A stretch of DNA of 64,000 nucleotides from Lucinisca nassula (lineage: Eukaryota; Mollusca; Bivalvia; Lucinida; Lucinidae), in contig OY757010.1 of NCBI GenBank assembly GCA_963580285.1, forward strand, positions 146,678,675 to 146,742,674. The letters are read 5' to 3'. Below are positions 10,063 to 20,745 of this stretch, in pieces. Position 1 is the first letter of the stretch. Each line of letters opens with the position of its first letter. The position numbers and the translations under genes were made by a program. The notes under the pieces were generated by a model. It did no database searches, was not told the DNA's origin, and was given only the letters and a program-made list of their open reading frames with translations.

Positions 10063-10875
10063 CCTAAACATAATATAAACTTGTTTAAACACGTTTTATC
10101 ATACTCGGAACACAATTCCATCGGATATTAAGAGCTTGTCAACACTTTATATATTTACAAGGAACGTGGTCGAATGAATTGCAAACGAATAGCTCATTTC
10201 ATGAATTAGACATACCTCCACCACAGATTTCCATTGTAAATATATTTTTCGTTTAATTTCCCCACCACATATCATTCATGTAACATATGTAGCTTTTATT
10301 TATTTCTATTTTCCATGATGTTTTTCTCTGCCTGTCAATTCAATGTGTTTGTATATGTTGTTCATATAGAGGCTTTTTTAAAAGAGGGCCCCATGGAAGA
10401 CTGGTTGTACCAAATGGGCCACCATCTCTAAATACGAGGAACTTACTTACTTACTTACTTACTTACCTACATCAATCGACCCAAAATTACAACGCACACA
10501 AGTCTTCAGTGCATAAGTTGATGTGACCATCACTGATTTGTAGGAAAGTCGGGTAACAATGTTTAATACAAACTTGACGCGCTGTTCTTATCTATGCCTA
10601 CGAGTGTTATCTACAGAATTTGTACAGGAGTCATGTTTTGGGTTTGCCAACAGTGCAGATCCAGATCAGATCAGGTACTTCAATTTTTGCTTCAGAAAAC
10701 TTAAGGTAAAGAGTCCAAACGAAACAGTTTTCGTCTCAAGCTTCAGCCAAGGACTATTTTCCCAGCCTACACCTAGTGCCAACCGATCAACCTATTTATC
10801 TACCTATCTATCTTCTGATACTGCGTTGGTCACATTTGACCATCACCGCAGGTGTATATTTCATACACGTCAGGT

Positions 10876-11137
10876 TTTGCAGGATGGAAGCCTACACAGT
10901 AATCATGTAATTACGGTAGGGATCTTTAACCTGCACAGGGGATGGTTCTCCCTGCACAGGGGGCCTCCAGTTAACCTCCCGATCCGAAGGACGGTGCACT
11001 TTATTACATTCATCCCTGCAAATGATGCCAATGGAGCGTGTTCGGACACCGAAATTTTATCGCCGCTGCCGGGGATCGAACCCGGGACCTCTAGCATCAG
11101 AGGCAAGTGCACTAACCATTGAGCTATGACGCTCCTT
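10876..11137 (-). mobile_element. SINE-E (tRNA-derived) copy
   Basis: Minus strand head GCGTCATAGCTCAATGGTTA (A box) and CCCGGGTTCGATCCCCGGC (B box), body GGGAGAACCATCCCCTGTGC, end near CATGATTACTGTGTAGGC. A tRNA scanner may call a false tRNA here; the anticodon arm lies in a repeat also present at 41155-41390. Confidence 0.82.
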
Positions 11138-11287
11138 GACCTATACTCTCAGTGTTTTGATATTTAGATACTCCCTAGCTCAAATAAGTATGAAAATGGT
11201 TATGACGGCGTTAAATACATTTTTAGTTTGAGAAAAAATATAAACATCCCCAACATATTAGTCAACATAAAAGAAAACATACATTAC

Positions 11288-11416
11288 CTTCATGAAACTT
11301 TGAGTAAAAGATACCATGCGGATGAATGCTAAATTTAGCCTTTGATGAACAACTGTTCTTATAAAAGACAATGATTTCATCACCTACTTCTGCCTTTATC
11401 ATTGGACCTACATAAC
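11288..11416 (-). CDS. Multicopper oxidase, exon 3 (HPHG copper motif)
   Basis: Encodes the core of cupredoxin domain 1. Seen: acceptor ATATTTCCAG|GT and donor GAAG|GTAATG, 129 bp. The translation GYVGPMIKAEVGDEIIVFYK then FSIHPHGIFYSKFHEG follows the family LGPVIKAEVGD...YSIHPHGVFYEK-x-x-EG. The two histidines of HPHG are, by homology, ligands of the trinuclear copper cluster (type 2 and type 3 Cu). Divergence: SCSSKAKF replaces the usual N-x-ATRPY loop. The opening Gly codon is split with exon 2 and the closing Gly codon with exon 4, both in phase. Confidence 0.95.
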
Positions 11417-11523
11417 CTGGAAATATAAAGTCGACAACTTGACATGAAGAAAAGTGTTGTTTACAAGGGGAAAAACAACAACATTAGTTTTCTTACTAAC
11501 AAAACGTTACGCTTTACAATTCA

Positions 11524-11754
11524 CCACATGAACAAGTCCGTGAAATAAACACCCCCTAAACCCCACTTTATATAGAGAAAACTGGGGGTTTACGGGGGTA
11601 TACATTATTGTTCTAATTTTTGCTCCAAGACATAGGTTGTGGGTACTCGTTAGAACCGCCTCAATGAGGCGGTTCTAACAAGCACCCACAACCTATGTTT
11701 GCAGTATTTATATGAAAAAATTGCACTATGTCACACGGGTATGTTATCGTAATG
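11524..11754. mobile_element. MITE-P copy
   Basis: CACATGAACAAGTCCGTGAA start, hairpin 11632-11697, GGGTATGTTATCGTAATG end; part of the right arm is deleted. 108 bp upstream of exon 3. Confidence 0.85.
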
Positions 11755-11952
11755 TTTTGTTTGCAAAACAATCCATGAATATAAAATAAAATAAAATAAA
11801 TAAATAAATAATAATAAAAACATAAGATACATGTTACAGCTAAAAATATATGGCGACCAAAACTGATGCATTACTGACCATTTCCTTATATGATAATAAA
11901 AGCAACCTAAATGTGAAAATCATACTTGACGGTGCGAAAAGTTAATGCCGCC

Positions 11953-12128
11953 TTACGCCAGCCTCGGTTGCTCAGCCGGACGTGCGTCTGACTGGTGATC
12001 AGGAAGACACGGGTTCGTTACCTGCCGGAGTCGGCAACATTCTTTCGTGGAGATTGATCATGAAATCTTTTCTACGGTCATTCACCCCCTTCCGCTGATT
12101 CAAGAAGGGCAGTGGTCAGTTTAGTTGA
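11953..12128 (+). mobile_element. SINE-B copy (tRNA-derived head), 3' truncated
   Basis: tRNA-like head GGTTGCTCAGCCGGACGTGC (A box) and GGGTTCGTTACC (B box), then ACATTCTTTCGTGGAGATTG and AAGAAGGGCAGTGGTCAG. Confidence 0.82.
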
Positions 12129-12159
12129 GCAAAGCCATGTGAAACCCTGTTCTGTCCAA

Positions 12160-12321
12160 TACGAAGCCACGCCTATACAAATGCATTGTAAACTATACCG
12201 CCGAAAAAAAGACACGAAAATTTAAAGATGAAAAATTGTGATATTTTTCTTTATTTCTGCTGAAAATATAGATTGTGCGAACTCGTTATAACAGCCTCAT
12301 CGAGGCGGTTCTACTCGTACA
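12160..12321. mobile_element. MITE-P half copy
   Basis: CACGCCTATACAAATGCATT to CTCATCGAGGCGGTTCTA; right half missing. Confidence 0.75.
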
Positions 12322-12487
12322 AATGCCTCATCATTGGTTCCTAACAATAAACAGGCAAATAAGTTGATGGCAGAAGTGTCTCCTTTTGAGGTGTATCGTT
12401 TTCGATTTACCCATTCAGCCCAGCGTTTCTAAAGTAGACACGTCCATCTCTAAATTTAGATCCGCCCTTCATTATTGTAATAGATTA

Positions 12488-12729
12488 TATGAGCCCCGCC
12501 AAGCGAATTTGTGTCTTCGAGCATTCCGTCATGACAAATTTTAACTGCGCATGCCCTGCCATTCAGAGGGGCCAGGGCTATGGCTTTCTGTCTGAAGGCT
12601 CCTCTTGATTCACCGCTTGTATGAGCGAGCAGCGAAGGTTCTGGCGAGACTGCGCGGATGCGCAGGCTCGCCTGAACCTTCGCTGCTCGCATAGGCGATA
12701 AGTACCAAAATCGCTTGATGGGGCCCATA
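12488..12729 (+). mobile_element. MITE-Q copy, intact
   Basis: TATGAGCCCCGCCAAGCGAA start and CGCTTGATGGGGCCCATA end, with inner palindrome. 54 bp from the hammerhead at 12783. Confidence 0.88.
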
Positions 12730-12782
12730 TATTCTTGTCTTTTACGGCCATTGATTCCATTGTGGAATTTAAAAATATTTGA

Positions 12783-12828
12783 GGGTCACTGATGAGGCCT
12801 AATTGACCGAAACTAGCTAGTATGACCC
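12783..12828 (+). ncRNA. Hammerhead ribozyme, type I, weak helix III
   Basis: Seen: stem I GGGTCA (12783-12788) pairs with TGACCC (12823-12828). The core CTGATGA is at 12789-12795 and GAAA at 12809-12812. Helix II is GG...CC plus one further pair around a short loop (12796-12808), with a C-A mismatch. Helix III is the tiny palindrome CTAGCTAG (12813-12820), followed by the cleavage triplet GTA (12820-12822). Cleavage is predicted after 12822. Known: type I hammerheads with a minimal helix III occur in metazoan retrozyme-like tandem repeats and often cut as dimers. It lies in intron 2, antisense to the oxidase gene, so it would be active only in a plus-strand transcript. Confidence 0.8.
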
Positions 12829-13049
12829 AGAAAGACTCGTATACTACCCACGTTTCAGTTCTGTGGTGTATTTTCTTGCTTCCAAAGGTACGCCTTTTAT
12901 AGAGCATTTGTAATTTTGGGATTTTACCAAAATCATTCACATGATGGCTAACCGCTTTGATCCTTATAAGATGGCCGTCTCACCTGGAACTATACACTAT
13001 TTGCATAGGTATACAGGGTTAAGCCTTATTCTGCTTAACACAACGATGG

Positions 13050-13118
13050 CTACCTTTGCAAAAAATGTAGATCCAGATCAGATGGCATTTGATCAGAATC
13101 TACACTGTTTGCTTATTG
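13050..13118. repeat. Hairpin family S copy
   Basis: AAAATGTAGATCCAGATCAG / TGATCAGAATCTACACTGTT. Confidence 0.7.
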
Positions 13119-13194
13119 AATGAATACATCATATAAAGTGATTTGATTAGTGGACGGTCTGAAATGGATGTGGTGTATTTTATTTAGTTTATAC

Positions 13195-13431
13195 TAATTT
13201 ATTTTAGTTCGACTGCGATGAAAGCTCCAAGCTCATTGAATCGCTCTCGAACACTATCACGCGCTAGCGAGAGAGGTAGTTACTTTTCACCTTTGCTACC
13301 CATTTACACCTGGGCCGAGTGGGGCATTGTCATAAAGTGTCTTCCCAAGGACACACGCCGGCTCCGGTGGCCGGATTCGAACCCATAACCTCTCGATCAT
13401 AAGTCGAACGCGCCAACTACTGAGCTATCGA
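13195..13431 (-). mobile_element. SINE-D, tRNA head with Meta-SINE-like centre
   Basis: Minus strand head CTCGATAGCTCAGTAGTTGG and GGGTTCGAATCC; centre TGTGTCCTTGGGAAGACACT and CCAGGTGTAAATGGGTAGC, a core shared by SINEs across many invertebrates (Meta-type domain, from memory). The SINE-A at 13432 cuts through its head. Confidence 0.78.
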
Positions 13432-13735
13432 GTTTGTTTGATTTGTTTGATTTGAGGTTTAACGTTCCCGTCAACACTGTATAGGTCATTTTGGAGACGT
13501 TGCTAACAATTTTGTGGGACTTTTACCCGACAAAGAGATGAAATGACATCTCAAGCCATGCCGCCCAATGAAACCAATAGGGTTTATTAGCATAGACGGT
13601 CCGCCTCTCACAGGGGTTCCTGGACAGGCTTAGATCCTCTAAGCGGTTTACCAGTACTAGTGTGCGGGCCGGATTCAGCTCTGCGCGGAAGCATCATGCA
13701 GTCCATATATTTCTTCAAGCCCCTATAGGCGGGGA
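13432..13735 (-). mobile_element. SINE-A inserted in SINE-D
   Basis: Flanks TGAGCTATCGAGT and TGAGCGATCGAGT are a 13-bp target duplication with one mismatch, taken from the tRNA-like head of SINE-D. Confidence 0.88.
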
Positions 13736-13795
13736 CCGCTGAGCGATCGAGTGTAATTTATTTATTCATCAGAATAAGGTTAAAGCGTAAAATAC

Positions 13796-13917
13796 CTTGC
13801 CATGCTGGTTTGGGGACTTCTTGGAGAAACTGATAGTCGCTATACTGTTTATAAACACACTTTGTGTAGATTCTGCCAATTCTGTCATTGTCTCTCTGAA
13901 TCCGGAGATTAGCTTCA
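13796..13917 (-). CDS. Multicopper oxidase, exon 2
   Basis: Continues domain 1 of the multicopper oxidase. Seen: acceptor CTATTTCAG|T and donor GCAAG|GTATTT bound a 122-bp exon. It reads EANLRIQRDNDRIGRIYTK and then VYKQYSDYQF and PKPAWQ; the family pattern is DRIG-x-x-YKKALY-x-x-YTD followed by PAWLGFLGP. The phase (1 leading base, 1 trailing base) joins exactly to exons 1 and 3. From WDYAP to DRIG is about 24 residues, shorter than in mammalian hephaestin but close to ceruloplasmin, so no exon appears to be missing between exons 1 and 2. A MITE-P copy begins only 28 bp upstream of the acceptor. Confidence 0.92.
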
Positions 13918-13944
13918 CTGAAATAGAAATAGAGGTCAGGAACA

Positions 13945-14395
13945 CATGACGAAACACGCCTATATAATTTTGACTCCCTTAAACCTCCCTTTATATGAGC
14001 CCCGCCAAGCGAATTTGTGTCTTCGAGCATTCCGTCATGACAAATTTTAACTGCGCATGCCCCGCTATTCAGAGGGGCCAGGGATATGGCTTTCTGTCTG
14101 AAGGTTCCTCTTGATTCACTGCTTGTATGAGCGGGCAGCGAAGGTTCTGGCGAGACTGCGCGGATGCGCAGGCTCGCCAGAACCTTCTCTGCTCGCATAG
14201 GCGATAAGTACCAAAATCGCTTGACGGGGCCCATATAGTAAAACTGGGGTTTACAGGGGTACATGTATACGTTATTTTTCCTTTCTTAATTCTGCTCAGA
14301 AACATAGACTGTGGGTACTCGTTAGAACCGCCTCACTGAGGCGGTTCTAACGAGTACCCACAAAGTATGTTTTGAGCAGAATTGTGAAAAATGCT
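13945..14395. mobile_element. MITE-P copy interrupted by MITE-Q
   Basis: CATGACGAAACACGCCTATA start; MITE-Q at 13993-14235; hairpin 14305-14368. The start lies 28 bp upstream of the exon 2 acceptor, so the branch-point region of intron 1 is next to MITE sequence. Confidence 0.85.
13993..14235 (+). mobile_element. MITE-Q copy nested in MITE-P
   Basis: Host MITE-P text CCCTTTATA/TATAGTAAAACTGG resumes on the two sides, giving a TATA-type target duplication. Confidence 0.9.
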
Positions 14396-14399
14396 CACT

Positions 14400-16325
14400 C
14401 AGCACGGTCATCCCGGAGGCAGGAAACCGTCATCTACAACAGAACCCAAATTAGGTATTTTTCCTTGCACAACGCCACCGAAAATTTCATTAAATCCGCA
14501 CTTTTCGAAGAAAAGCGGATATACTGTAATCGGTCCCGTCCGTCAGTCCGTCCGTCAGTCCGTACACACAAATGGATAGATAGGTGGCTATGAACTTGGA
14601 CAGAATCAATGTAAGTCAATGAGAGAAAGTGCGATTTATTCCGTTAGACACATAAAAGGTCTGTTATGTGGTTAAAATTAGCCACCTAAGTATCAATCTT
14701 GCTCAAAATAGCCACATAAGTATCCATTTGTGAGAACCGTCCGTCTGTCCGTCCGTCCGTCCGTCAGTCAGACCGTCAGTCAGTGCACATTTCCTCGTAA
14801 CGCGAACTCCTCCTACATCGGTCGTCGGATGGTGTTCATATTTGACAGGATGATGGCCTGGGATGTGTAGATTACACATAAGGTTTCGGATGCTGGCTGT
14901 GACCTCCGGGGTCAAAGGTCTTATTGTAAAAGTGCGGATATTTGCGATTGGCCCCCAATCGACTTGGCTCTAGTTTTACTTTATTGTTTAAAGGTTTTAT
15001 TTTTCGCGCACTATACTTATGTAGTTCACCAGGGTAAATACAGAATCTCTATCCCAGCGTAAAACCAAGTATTTCCTTATCTGGTATGCAAGAATTGCAT
15101 TTATTTCCTGTAAGCGAATATGGAACATAATCTTTTTCTCCCTCCACGCTTGCATGGGGAGATTGTTTTTCCTATTAAACTCTTTTTGATAAGAGCTTGA
15201 AATACATCGCCCGATTTTGGATATCACAATGACAATACAAATACAGTTAAACAAATAATTTATGCTATTCTCACTTCTACATATATAGCTTGCCCAAGGC
15301 TTAGAAATATAATAAAAAGGTCCATTTAAAAAAAAAAAAAAAAAAAAAAAAATGTTAGGAATACTTTGTAGCTAGTCTATAGGTTTTGCTGAACTTGACA
15401 GACCTAAGATAGTTGGATGTCAATCAGTTAATAGACTAGCCTTGGATAAGAAGTGGAAAATATAAAAAAAATATATATATACAATTCAAAAGCTCAATTA
15501 TCAAACTAGTAGCTAGTCTACTACATACTGTAAATTCCTATACTAAGACCCCCTTTTGGACTGTTCAAAAATGGTCTATTTAAGACCACTTTTGAACAGT
15601 CCCTAAAGTGGCCTCTTATTAAGAGATGCTGGATGTAGAAAACACAAGGGAAGAATAACTGAAATCTTCTCAATAAGCTTGTAAAAGCAGATTTTGTGTC
15701 GCTTTTAGGGGGTCTTAATAGCGGAGTTGTACTGTACATACATTGTAAAACAAAAGCGCTGCAAGCACTGTCAGTGCATCATGTCCCGCTACTGCACTTG
15801 CATCAAGCAAGTGCCACAACACTGATAAAACGAATTCAAAGTAAAGGTGCATTAGTCTTTCAAGAAGTTGACATGAGTATATGACTAAGATGATTATTCA
15901 ACGCATAGTTCCAAAAGCAAGTAAACCAGAATTATAGTTCAATCCCCGCATGCTGCTCCACATTCTTGCGATGTTTACTGAAAATATCTCAATTTTTGCT
16001 AGCTTCAAAAGAATCTCTGGAACCGTTTTCAAGTTATAGAAGGGACACAAATGTCTGATTAGGATCACTGTTCACAATGTCAAATGATGGTAATTCCAAA
16101 AGCAGGTAATTCAGAGTTACGGACCTTGTGTTCTGTATATTATATCATGGTGATGTAAATTTGCATAAATTTAAAAAAAAAAAAAAAAAAAAACACCAAA
16201 AAAAAAACAATAATAATAAAAAAAAAAAAAAAATTAAACATAAATATCTGAATCACTTTTCAAGTTACAAAGCACAGACAAATATATTACAGAAACGCGT
16301 ATTTTAATGTTCAAATGGCCATAAC
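14400..16325. other. Intron 1 stretch without gene; CCGTCCGTCAGT tracts
   Basis: GTCCGTCAGTCCGTCCGTCA-type tracts at 14536-14563 and 14735-14785, poly(A) at 15328-15350 and 16169-16233, and MITE-R at 15526. An 85-codon minus frame at 14997-15254 shows no motif. Confidence 0.6.
15526..15737 (-). mobile_element. MITE-R copy
   Basis: Ends CTGTAAATTCCTATACTAAG and CTTAATAGCGGAGTTGTACTG; inner hairpin GGACTGTTCAAAAATGGTCT / AGACCACTTTTGAACAGTCC. Confidence 0.8.
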
Positions 16326-16329
16326 TCGA

Positions 16330-16442
16330 AGACATAGGTTGTGAGAACTCGTTAGAACCGCCTCAACGGATTTTCATCAGAAAAGTAGCCATTTTGGAGA
16401 TGTGAAAAACGCACTTTGTCGCAGTGGTGTGTCATCGTAATG
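16330..16442. mobile_element. MITE-P half copy
   Basis: GAACTCGTTAGAACCGCCTC directly joined to the right arm (AAAAGTAGCCATTTTGGAGA ... TGTCATCGTAATG). Palindrome reduced to one arm. Confidence 0.75.
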
Positions 16443-17152
16443 CAAACGATGTCTTTATATTGGAAGGGGGGAAGTGGGTGAGGGGGTGGTAGTAAAATCT
16501 TCCAACGGATTTGAATAATGCATGTTTTCGTAATGTTATGTATTTATCCATTTAGCCATTTGAAACACTACCTCTTTATAATACTGTTTTCTGAATCCAA
16601 GCATAAACCTCTTATAGTTTATCAACGACCTTTGAGAGTTCAACTTTCAAGCGTGGCAAGACTATACCATGTTTTAGGGGAAGCAGGTTTCGGATTTCTT
16701 TTTCACAGGATTTTAAAATTATAAATAAGTTTTTGATGATGTCATTATGTAGAAATCTCGGCCAACTGGTTAGTTTGATGCAGTACGTATCTCTGTAAAA
16801 CTATATCTTCCAATGTAAAATCTCAACTAAAGGCGACTTACCTAAAACACGGACTAGTCCAACATTAAAAGTGCAGCCATGTCTCACTGCGTTTTGAAAG
16901 ACTATAGTTAAACAGTGTTATATCCAAACAAAAACGGAGAAGAGTGTAAAATAACTTCCTTTACATTTTTGTCATTTTTTCTATGCAATTAGTTAGGGGT
17001 TTGGACTTTGAACAGTGTTATATAAAATCGTGTTATAAAACGATTGTGGTGTTCTAAAAGGCAATATGAGACTTCAAGTACATGTTTTAAAACTGTCATA
17101 GTCCTCGGTATAAACATGAGCTAGTATTGTAAACAAGTTCTTACAAATGTTA

Positions 17153-17462
17153 GTTTTTGTTTGTTTGTTTGTTTGAATTGGGGTTTAACGTCCCCGTCGA
17201 CACTATTAAGGTCATTTTGGAGATGTTCCTTCCAATTTTGTGGGACTTTTACCCGACATTGAGATGAAATGAAATCCCAAGCCCTACCGCCCAATGAAAC
17301 CAGAAGGCATGTATGCATTGGACGATCTGACACACACCGCTTTGCCTGGGCAGGCTTAGTCCTTCTTAAAAGTGGTTTACCATTACTCGTGTGTGGTCAG
17401 ATTCAGCTCTTTGTGGAAGCACCATGCAGCCCATTCTATTTCTCCATGCCGCGAAGGGCGGG
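17153..17462 (-). mobile_element. SINE-A copy with target duplication
   Basis: Flanked by TTACAAATGTTAGTTT and TTACAGATGTTAGTTT. Inserted in the outer left arm of the 4.4-kb inverted duplication. Confidence 0.88.
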
Positions 17463-17486
17463 GGTGACTTACAGATGTTAGTTTGC

Positions 17487-17705
17487 TTGTTTGTATTGGG
17501 GTTTAACGGCCCAGTCAACACTATTTACGTCATTTTTGAGCTTGTCAGTTTACTTTTCGCCAGAAACTGACAACTGCCCTTCTTGAAAAAGCTGAAGGGA
17601 GAGAATGACCGTAGAAAAGATTTCATGATCAATCTCCACGAAAGAATGTTGCCGACCCCGGCAGGTATCGAACATGCGTCCTCCTGATCACCATTTAGGC
17701 GCTTA
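17487..17705 (-). mobile_element. SINE-B copy
   Basis: CCTCCTGATCACC and CCGGCAGGTATCGAACATGC (head), CAACTGCCCTTCTTG (body), and GGGTTTAACGGCCCAGTCAA (tail shared with SINE-A). Confidence 0.82.
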
Positions 17706-17829
17706 CTAATGTAAGACCTATTCAAACACGCTTTACTACTTGCAAGCTTGAGTACATGGTTGTACTTTCTATGAGCAAATGCAGTCATCACTACACTGAT
17801 CAGGCTATTTACAACCATATCAGTTAATA

Positions 17830-18620
17830 GCTGGTGGCTGCTTGTGTCTTTGTTATGAGCTGTGGAATGAATAACCCAGTTTCAGGATCAACCAAATGCC
17901 CTAGGTCTGTAGGGCTAGGCAAATTAATCTGAGATTTTATAGCTCCCCATCAAATCAGTAGCTGATATGTACACCTGTACAAATGGAGCAAAAAAACTAT
18001 AGTTGGTGGTATATGACTAGGTCTAACTCTGGATGTTTGGAGCACCATTGTTGTCTAATGTGTTTGCCTGAACAGCAAACCTACAGAAAAATTGCTGCTG
18101 CCTTAACTGACCCTGAGACATTTGACTCAATACCAAGATCTGAAATCTCTTGAAGCTTGAAGTCTGATTTAGGCATTCTTCTTGCCTATACTATGTAAAG
18201 AAGAGCAGGTATCGCATCCTGTAAGGCAATACAGACAGCATAATTGCCCTTTCATCTGACTCTAGCTTCCTGAAAACAGTGTGAACTGGAATACCTTGTG
18301 CAGTCAGCATGAATACCATTCCTGCCTGTCCTGAAGAATATGTTATCAACATTCAGCTGGCTAAAGTGAAGCAGAAGTAGAACGAAAACATGGGTATATA
18401 GACTGACCAGAACAGCTGTGTTATCTCCCAGAGAACCTGCAAACTGCAGGTGCAAAATCATTCTACTATCTACTTCTTTATAGTTGTAATCGAGTTACTG
18501 CTGAGCAGCAACAACCTCACTGGATACTTTCAGAGATTTGTTCTCAAAATAGAAGTAAAGTGCTACAACTAATTTACACCTCCTATCAATGACTCTAAAG
18601 GGACAGAAACACAAACATGA
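17830..18620 (-). pseudogene. Decayed PIN/FEN1-like gene of an invertebrate repeat family, left arm
   Basis: Minus-strand frame contains EVVAAQQ then DSRMILH, LVSLYTHVFVLLLLHFSQL and FFRTGRNGIHADCTRY. The same text, better preserved, occurs on the plus strand at 20030-20280. The relatives I recognise are uncharacterised cnidarian and molluscan proteins with HEEADTR, DTDV and RYIP-x-H motifs. Stops and a lost C-terminus make it a pseudogene. Together with 19250-20500 it forms an inverted duplication. Confidence 0.6.
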
Positions 18621-18915
18621 AGTAACTAGAACTTAATGGAAACAACAACAGAGGAAAGCCAAAAGGACAGCTACTGTCCCACAAAATGGCAAACTGGTTA
18701 TCCAGTTATATTATAGGAATCACCCACAATGAAGTTATGAACAAGCCCTTTTATCACGACCCATTACTGCTAAGTATGCCATGCATATTTGCAAGCTCTA
18801 CCAAACACTATACCCATACACAGGCTTATATTAAGTATTTTAACAGGATGCTGGATTTATTTCACAATGACAGTTAAAAATTTATTGAACCGGTTTTCCT
18901 GACATTTGGACAATT

Positions 18916-19235
18916 TTGTTTGTTTGTTGTTTTATTTGAAGTTTAACGTCCCCATCAACACTGTATATGTCATTTTGGAGATGATGCTTCCAATTTTGTG
19001 GGACTTTTATCCGGCATTGATTTGATATGAAATGACATCTCAAGCACTGTCGCCCACTGAAACCAATACAGCTTATAAGCATGGACGGTCCAACTCGCAC
19101 TGCTTTGCCTGAACAGGCTTAGTTTCTCTAAGGGGTTTACATATACTAATGTGCGGTCGGTTTCAGATCTGTGAGGAAGCATCATGCAGCCCATCTATTT
19201 CTTCAAGCCCCGATGGGGTGGGGGGGGGGGCGAAG
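18916..19235 (-). mobile_element. SINE-A at the centre of the inverted duplication
   Basis: Flanked by ACATTTGGACAAT on both sides. Its 5' end includes a G tract (19217-19230) in place of the usual GGGCGGGGG. Confidence 0.88.
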
Positions 19236-19249
19236 ACATTTGGACAATA

Positions 19250-20500
19250 TATAGCTACTGGAGATGAAGTTCCTCAAGAGATGGAGAAGTTTGATAAGTT
19301 GCCATAAAATGGGTCAAAAGCCATTTGAGTCATTCATGAAGGAAATGCTCATACCCATAGCTTGTAAGGCAGTCCAAAGACACAATCTTATGAGCCTTTG
19401 TCTGGGTCAAAACTCCAGACTATGGGTGATATCAGGTCAATGGCACAGGTGTCTGGGGAAACCAGTCGAGGAACTGACTGCCACCGGTGACGAGATATAT
19501 GCTTTCTATACATCAATTCATAAGGTCTTGTCTTTCAAAAATGCTCATGATCACGCGAGTTTGTTTACAGATGAAGAATGTATGGTGTCTACCATTAAGT
19601 CGGATTTCCTTGAAAAGCTAGAAAGACTTGCTGGTTGTATAATATTTGACGGGATGTCTGTACTTAAAATGTTTCAGCATTCATCATGTCCCAAACTGAC
19701 ATATCAACAGATGGCTGCTATGATTTGGTCTAACAGTCTTCTTACCATTATTTGGGTAGCTACCATCCACGTCAGTTTTGACAGGAATGAAGCAAACAGT
19801 CTCAAATCACAGACCCAACAAAAGTGTGGAAAGAATGATTCTTCACATGCGCCTGTGTTTACGAGGAAAAATATAGTAACTGGTGATTGATAGATACTTT
19901 CAAGCAGTAAAAGCAAGAACTTTACACTAGATACCTTAACGGAAATTACCATGAGCTTCTTAAGAAGAATGCTACGGTTGTTGGTGCAGGTTGACTTGAG
20001 AACAAGGCTCTGAAGTTTCCGCTGATGTTGTTCCTGTTCAGCATGAGATTTATTCCAACCGTGAAGAAGCTGATAGTAGAGTGATCTGTAACTAGCCGTT
20101 GCAGGTTCTCTTGTTGTCAGTTCTGATACCGATGTTTTCTTTCTACTTGTGCATCACTTTAACCTGCTTTATGCTGATGACAGGCAGAAAAGGTATTTAT
20201 GCTGACTGCACCAGGTATATTCCAGTTCATACTGATTTCAGGAAGCTAGATGGCAATTATGCTGTCTGTATGTCTTATGGGTTGTGATACCTGCTCTTCT
20301 TTACATAGAACAGGCAAGAAGAAGGCAATTCATGTTTTGCCTAAACCGGACTTCCAGCTTCAAGAGATTTCAGATCTTGGGACTGAGTCAAATGTCTCAG
20401 GGCTAGTTTAAGCATCTGCATTTTTATTGCACAGTTGTGCATATCAGCTACCGATTTGATGGGGAGCTATAAAATCTAAGAATAATTTGCTTAGCCCAGT
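19250..20500 (+). pseudogene. Decayed PIN/FEN1-like gene, right arm of the inverted duplication
   Basis: Open from 19264 to 19890 (208 codons), then broken. Motifs in order: CIIFDGMSVLKM, IHVSFDRNEANSLKSQTQQK, then after frame breaks REEADSRVI, SVLIPMFSFYLCI and CTRYIPVHTDFRKL. The order FDG / VFDR-x-x-SLK / EADSR / DTDV matches the acidic-residue layout of XPG/FEN1 and PIN-like nucleases; this link is my inference. The SDTDV aspartates are replaced by IPMF here, so it would be inactive even if intact. Whether the ATG at 19264 is real is doubtful. Confidence 0.6.
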
Positions 20501-20745
20501 AGATCTAGGGTATACAGAGTAAACCGCTTAGAGATTCTAAGCATGTCCAGGAAATGTTGTGCGAGTTGGACCATCCTTGCATATAAAAAACTTTTTGGTT
20601 TAAATGTGTGGCGGGGCTTGAGATGTCATTTCATCTCAATGTCGGGGAAAGTCGCACAAAAAATTGGAAGCAATGTCTCCAAAATGCAAAATGACTGATA
20701 CAGTGTTGACGGGGCGTTGTACCTCAAATCAAACAAAATATAACC
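20495..20745 (+). mobile_element. SINE-A copy, 5' truncated
   Basis: Begins within ACCGCTTAGAGATTCTAAGC and ends GTACCTCAAATCAAACAAAA. Diverged. Confidence 0.75.

Larger units (their letters stand above)
8660..10466 (+). pseudogene. LINE (non-LTR retrotransposon) 3' fragment with nested insertions
   Basis: Remnant of the C-terminal part of a LINE ORF2 plus 3' UTR. Three segments remain. At 8690-8832 it reads YRSLFYKAYIQPHFNYCNGV followed by WGSSSNYNV, the post-RT motif of jockey/CR1-type ORF2. At 9427-9650 it reads ILSFDQNVLVNKVIIMYMYK, VVHDMVPQYIKDYFQL and, after a stop, RSVSNQNF. At 10063-10130 it reads NINLFKHVLSYS. The 3' UTR ends with an AAAGAGGGCCCCATGG-type hairpin region and a (CTTA)n tail at 10441-10466. 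The 588-bp array element and a MITE-P copy each interrupt it. Stops and frameshifts show it is dead. Confidence 0.75.

Noticed and set aside
10903..11137. Possible tRNA gene (intact B box)
   Set aside because: The tRNA-like part is the head of a dispersed SINE (copy at 41155-41392) followed by SINE body.
14997..15254. 85-codon minus-strand frame
   Set aside because: Reads like protein in places but has no homologous motif that I recognise and no splice signals in suitable positions.
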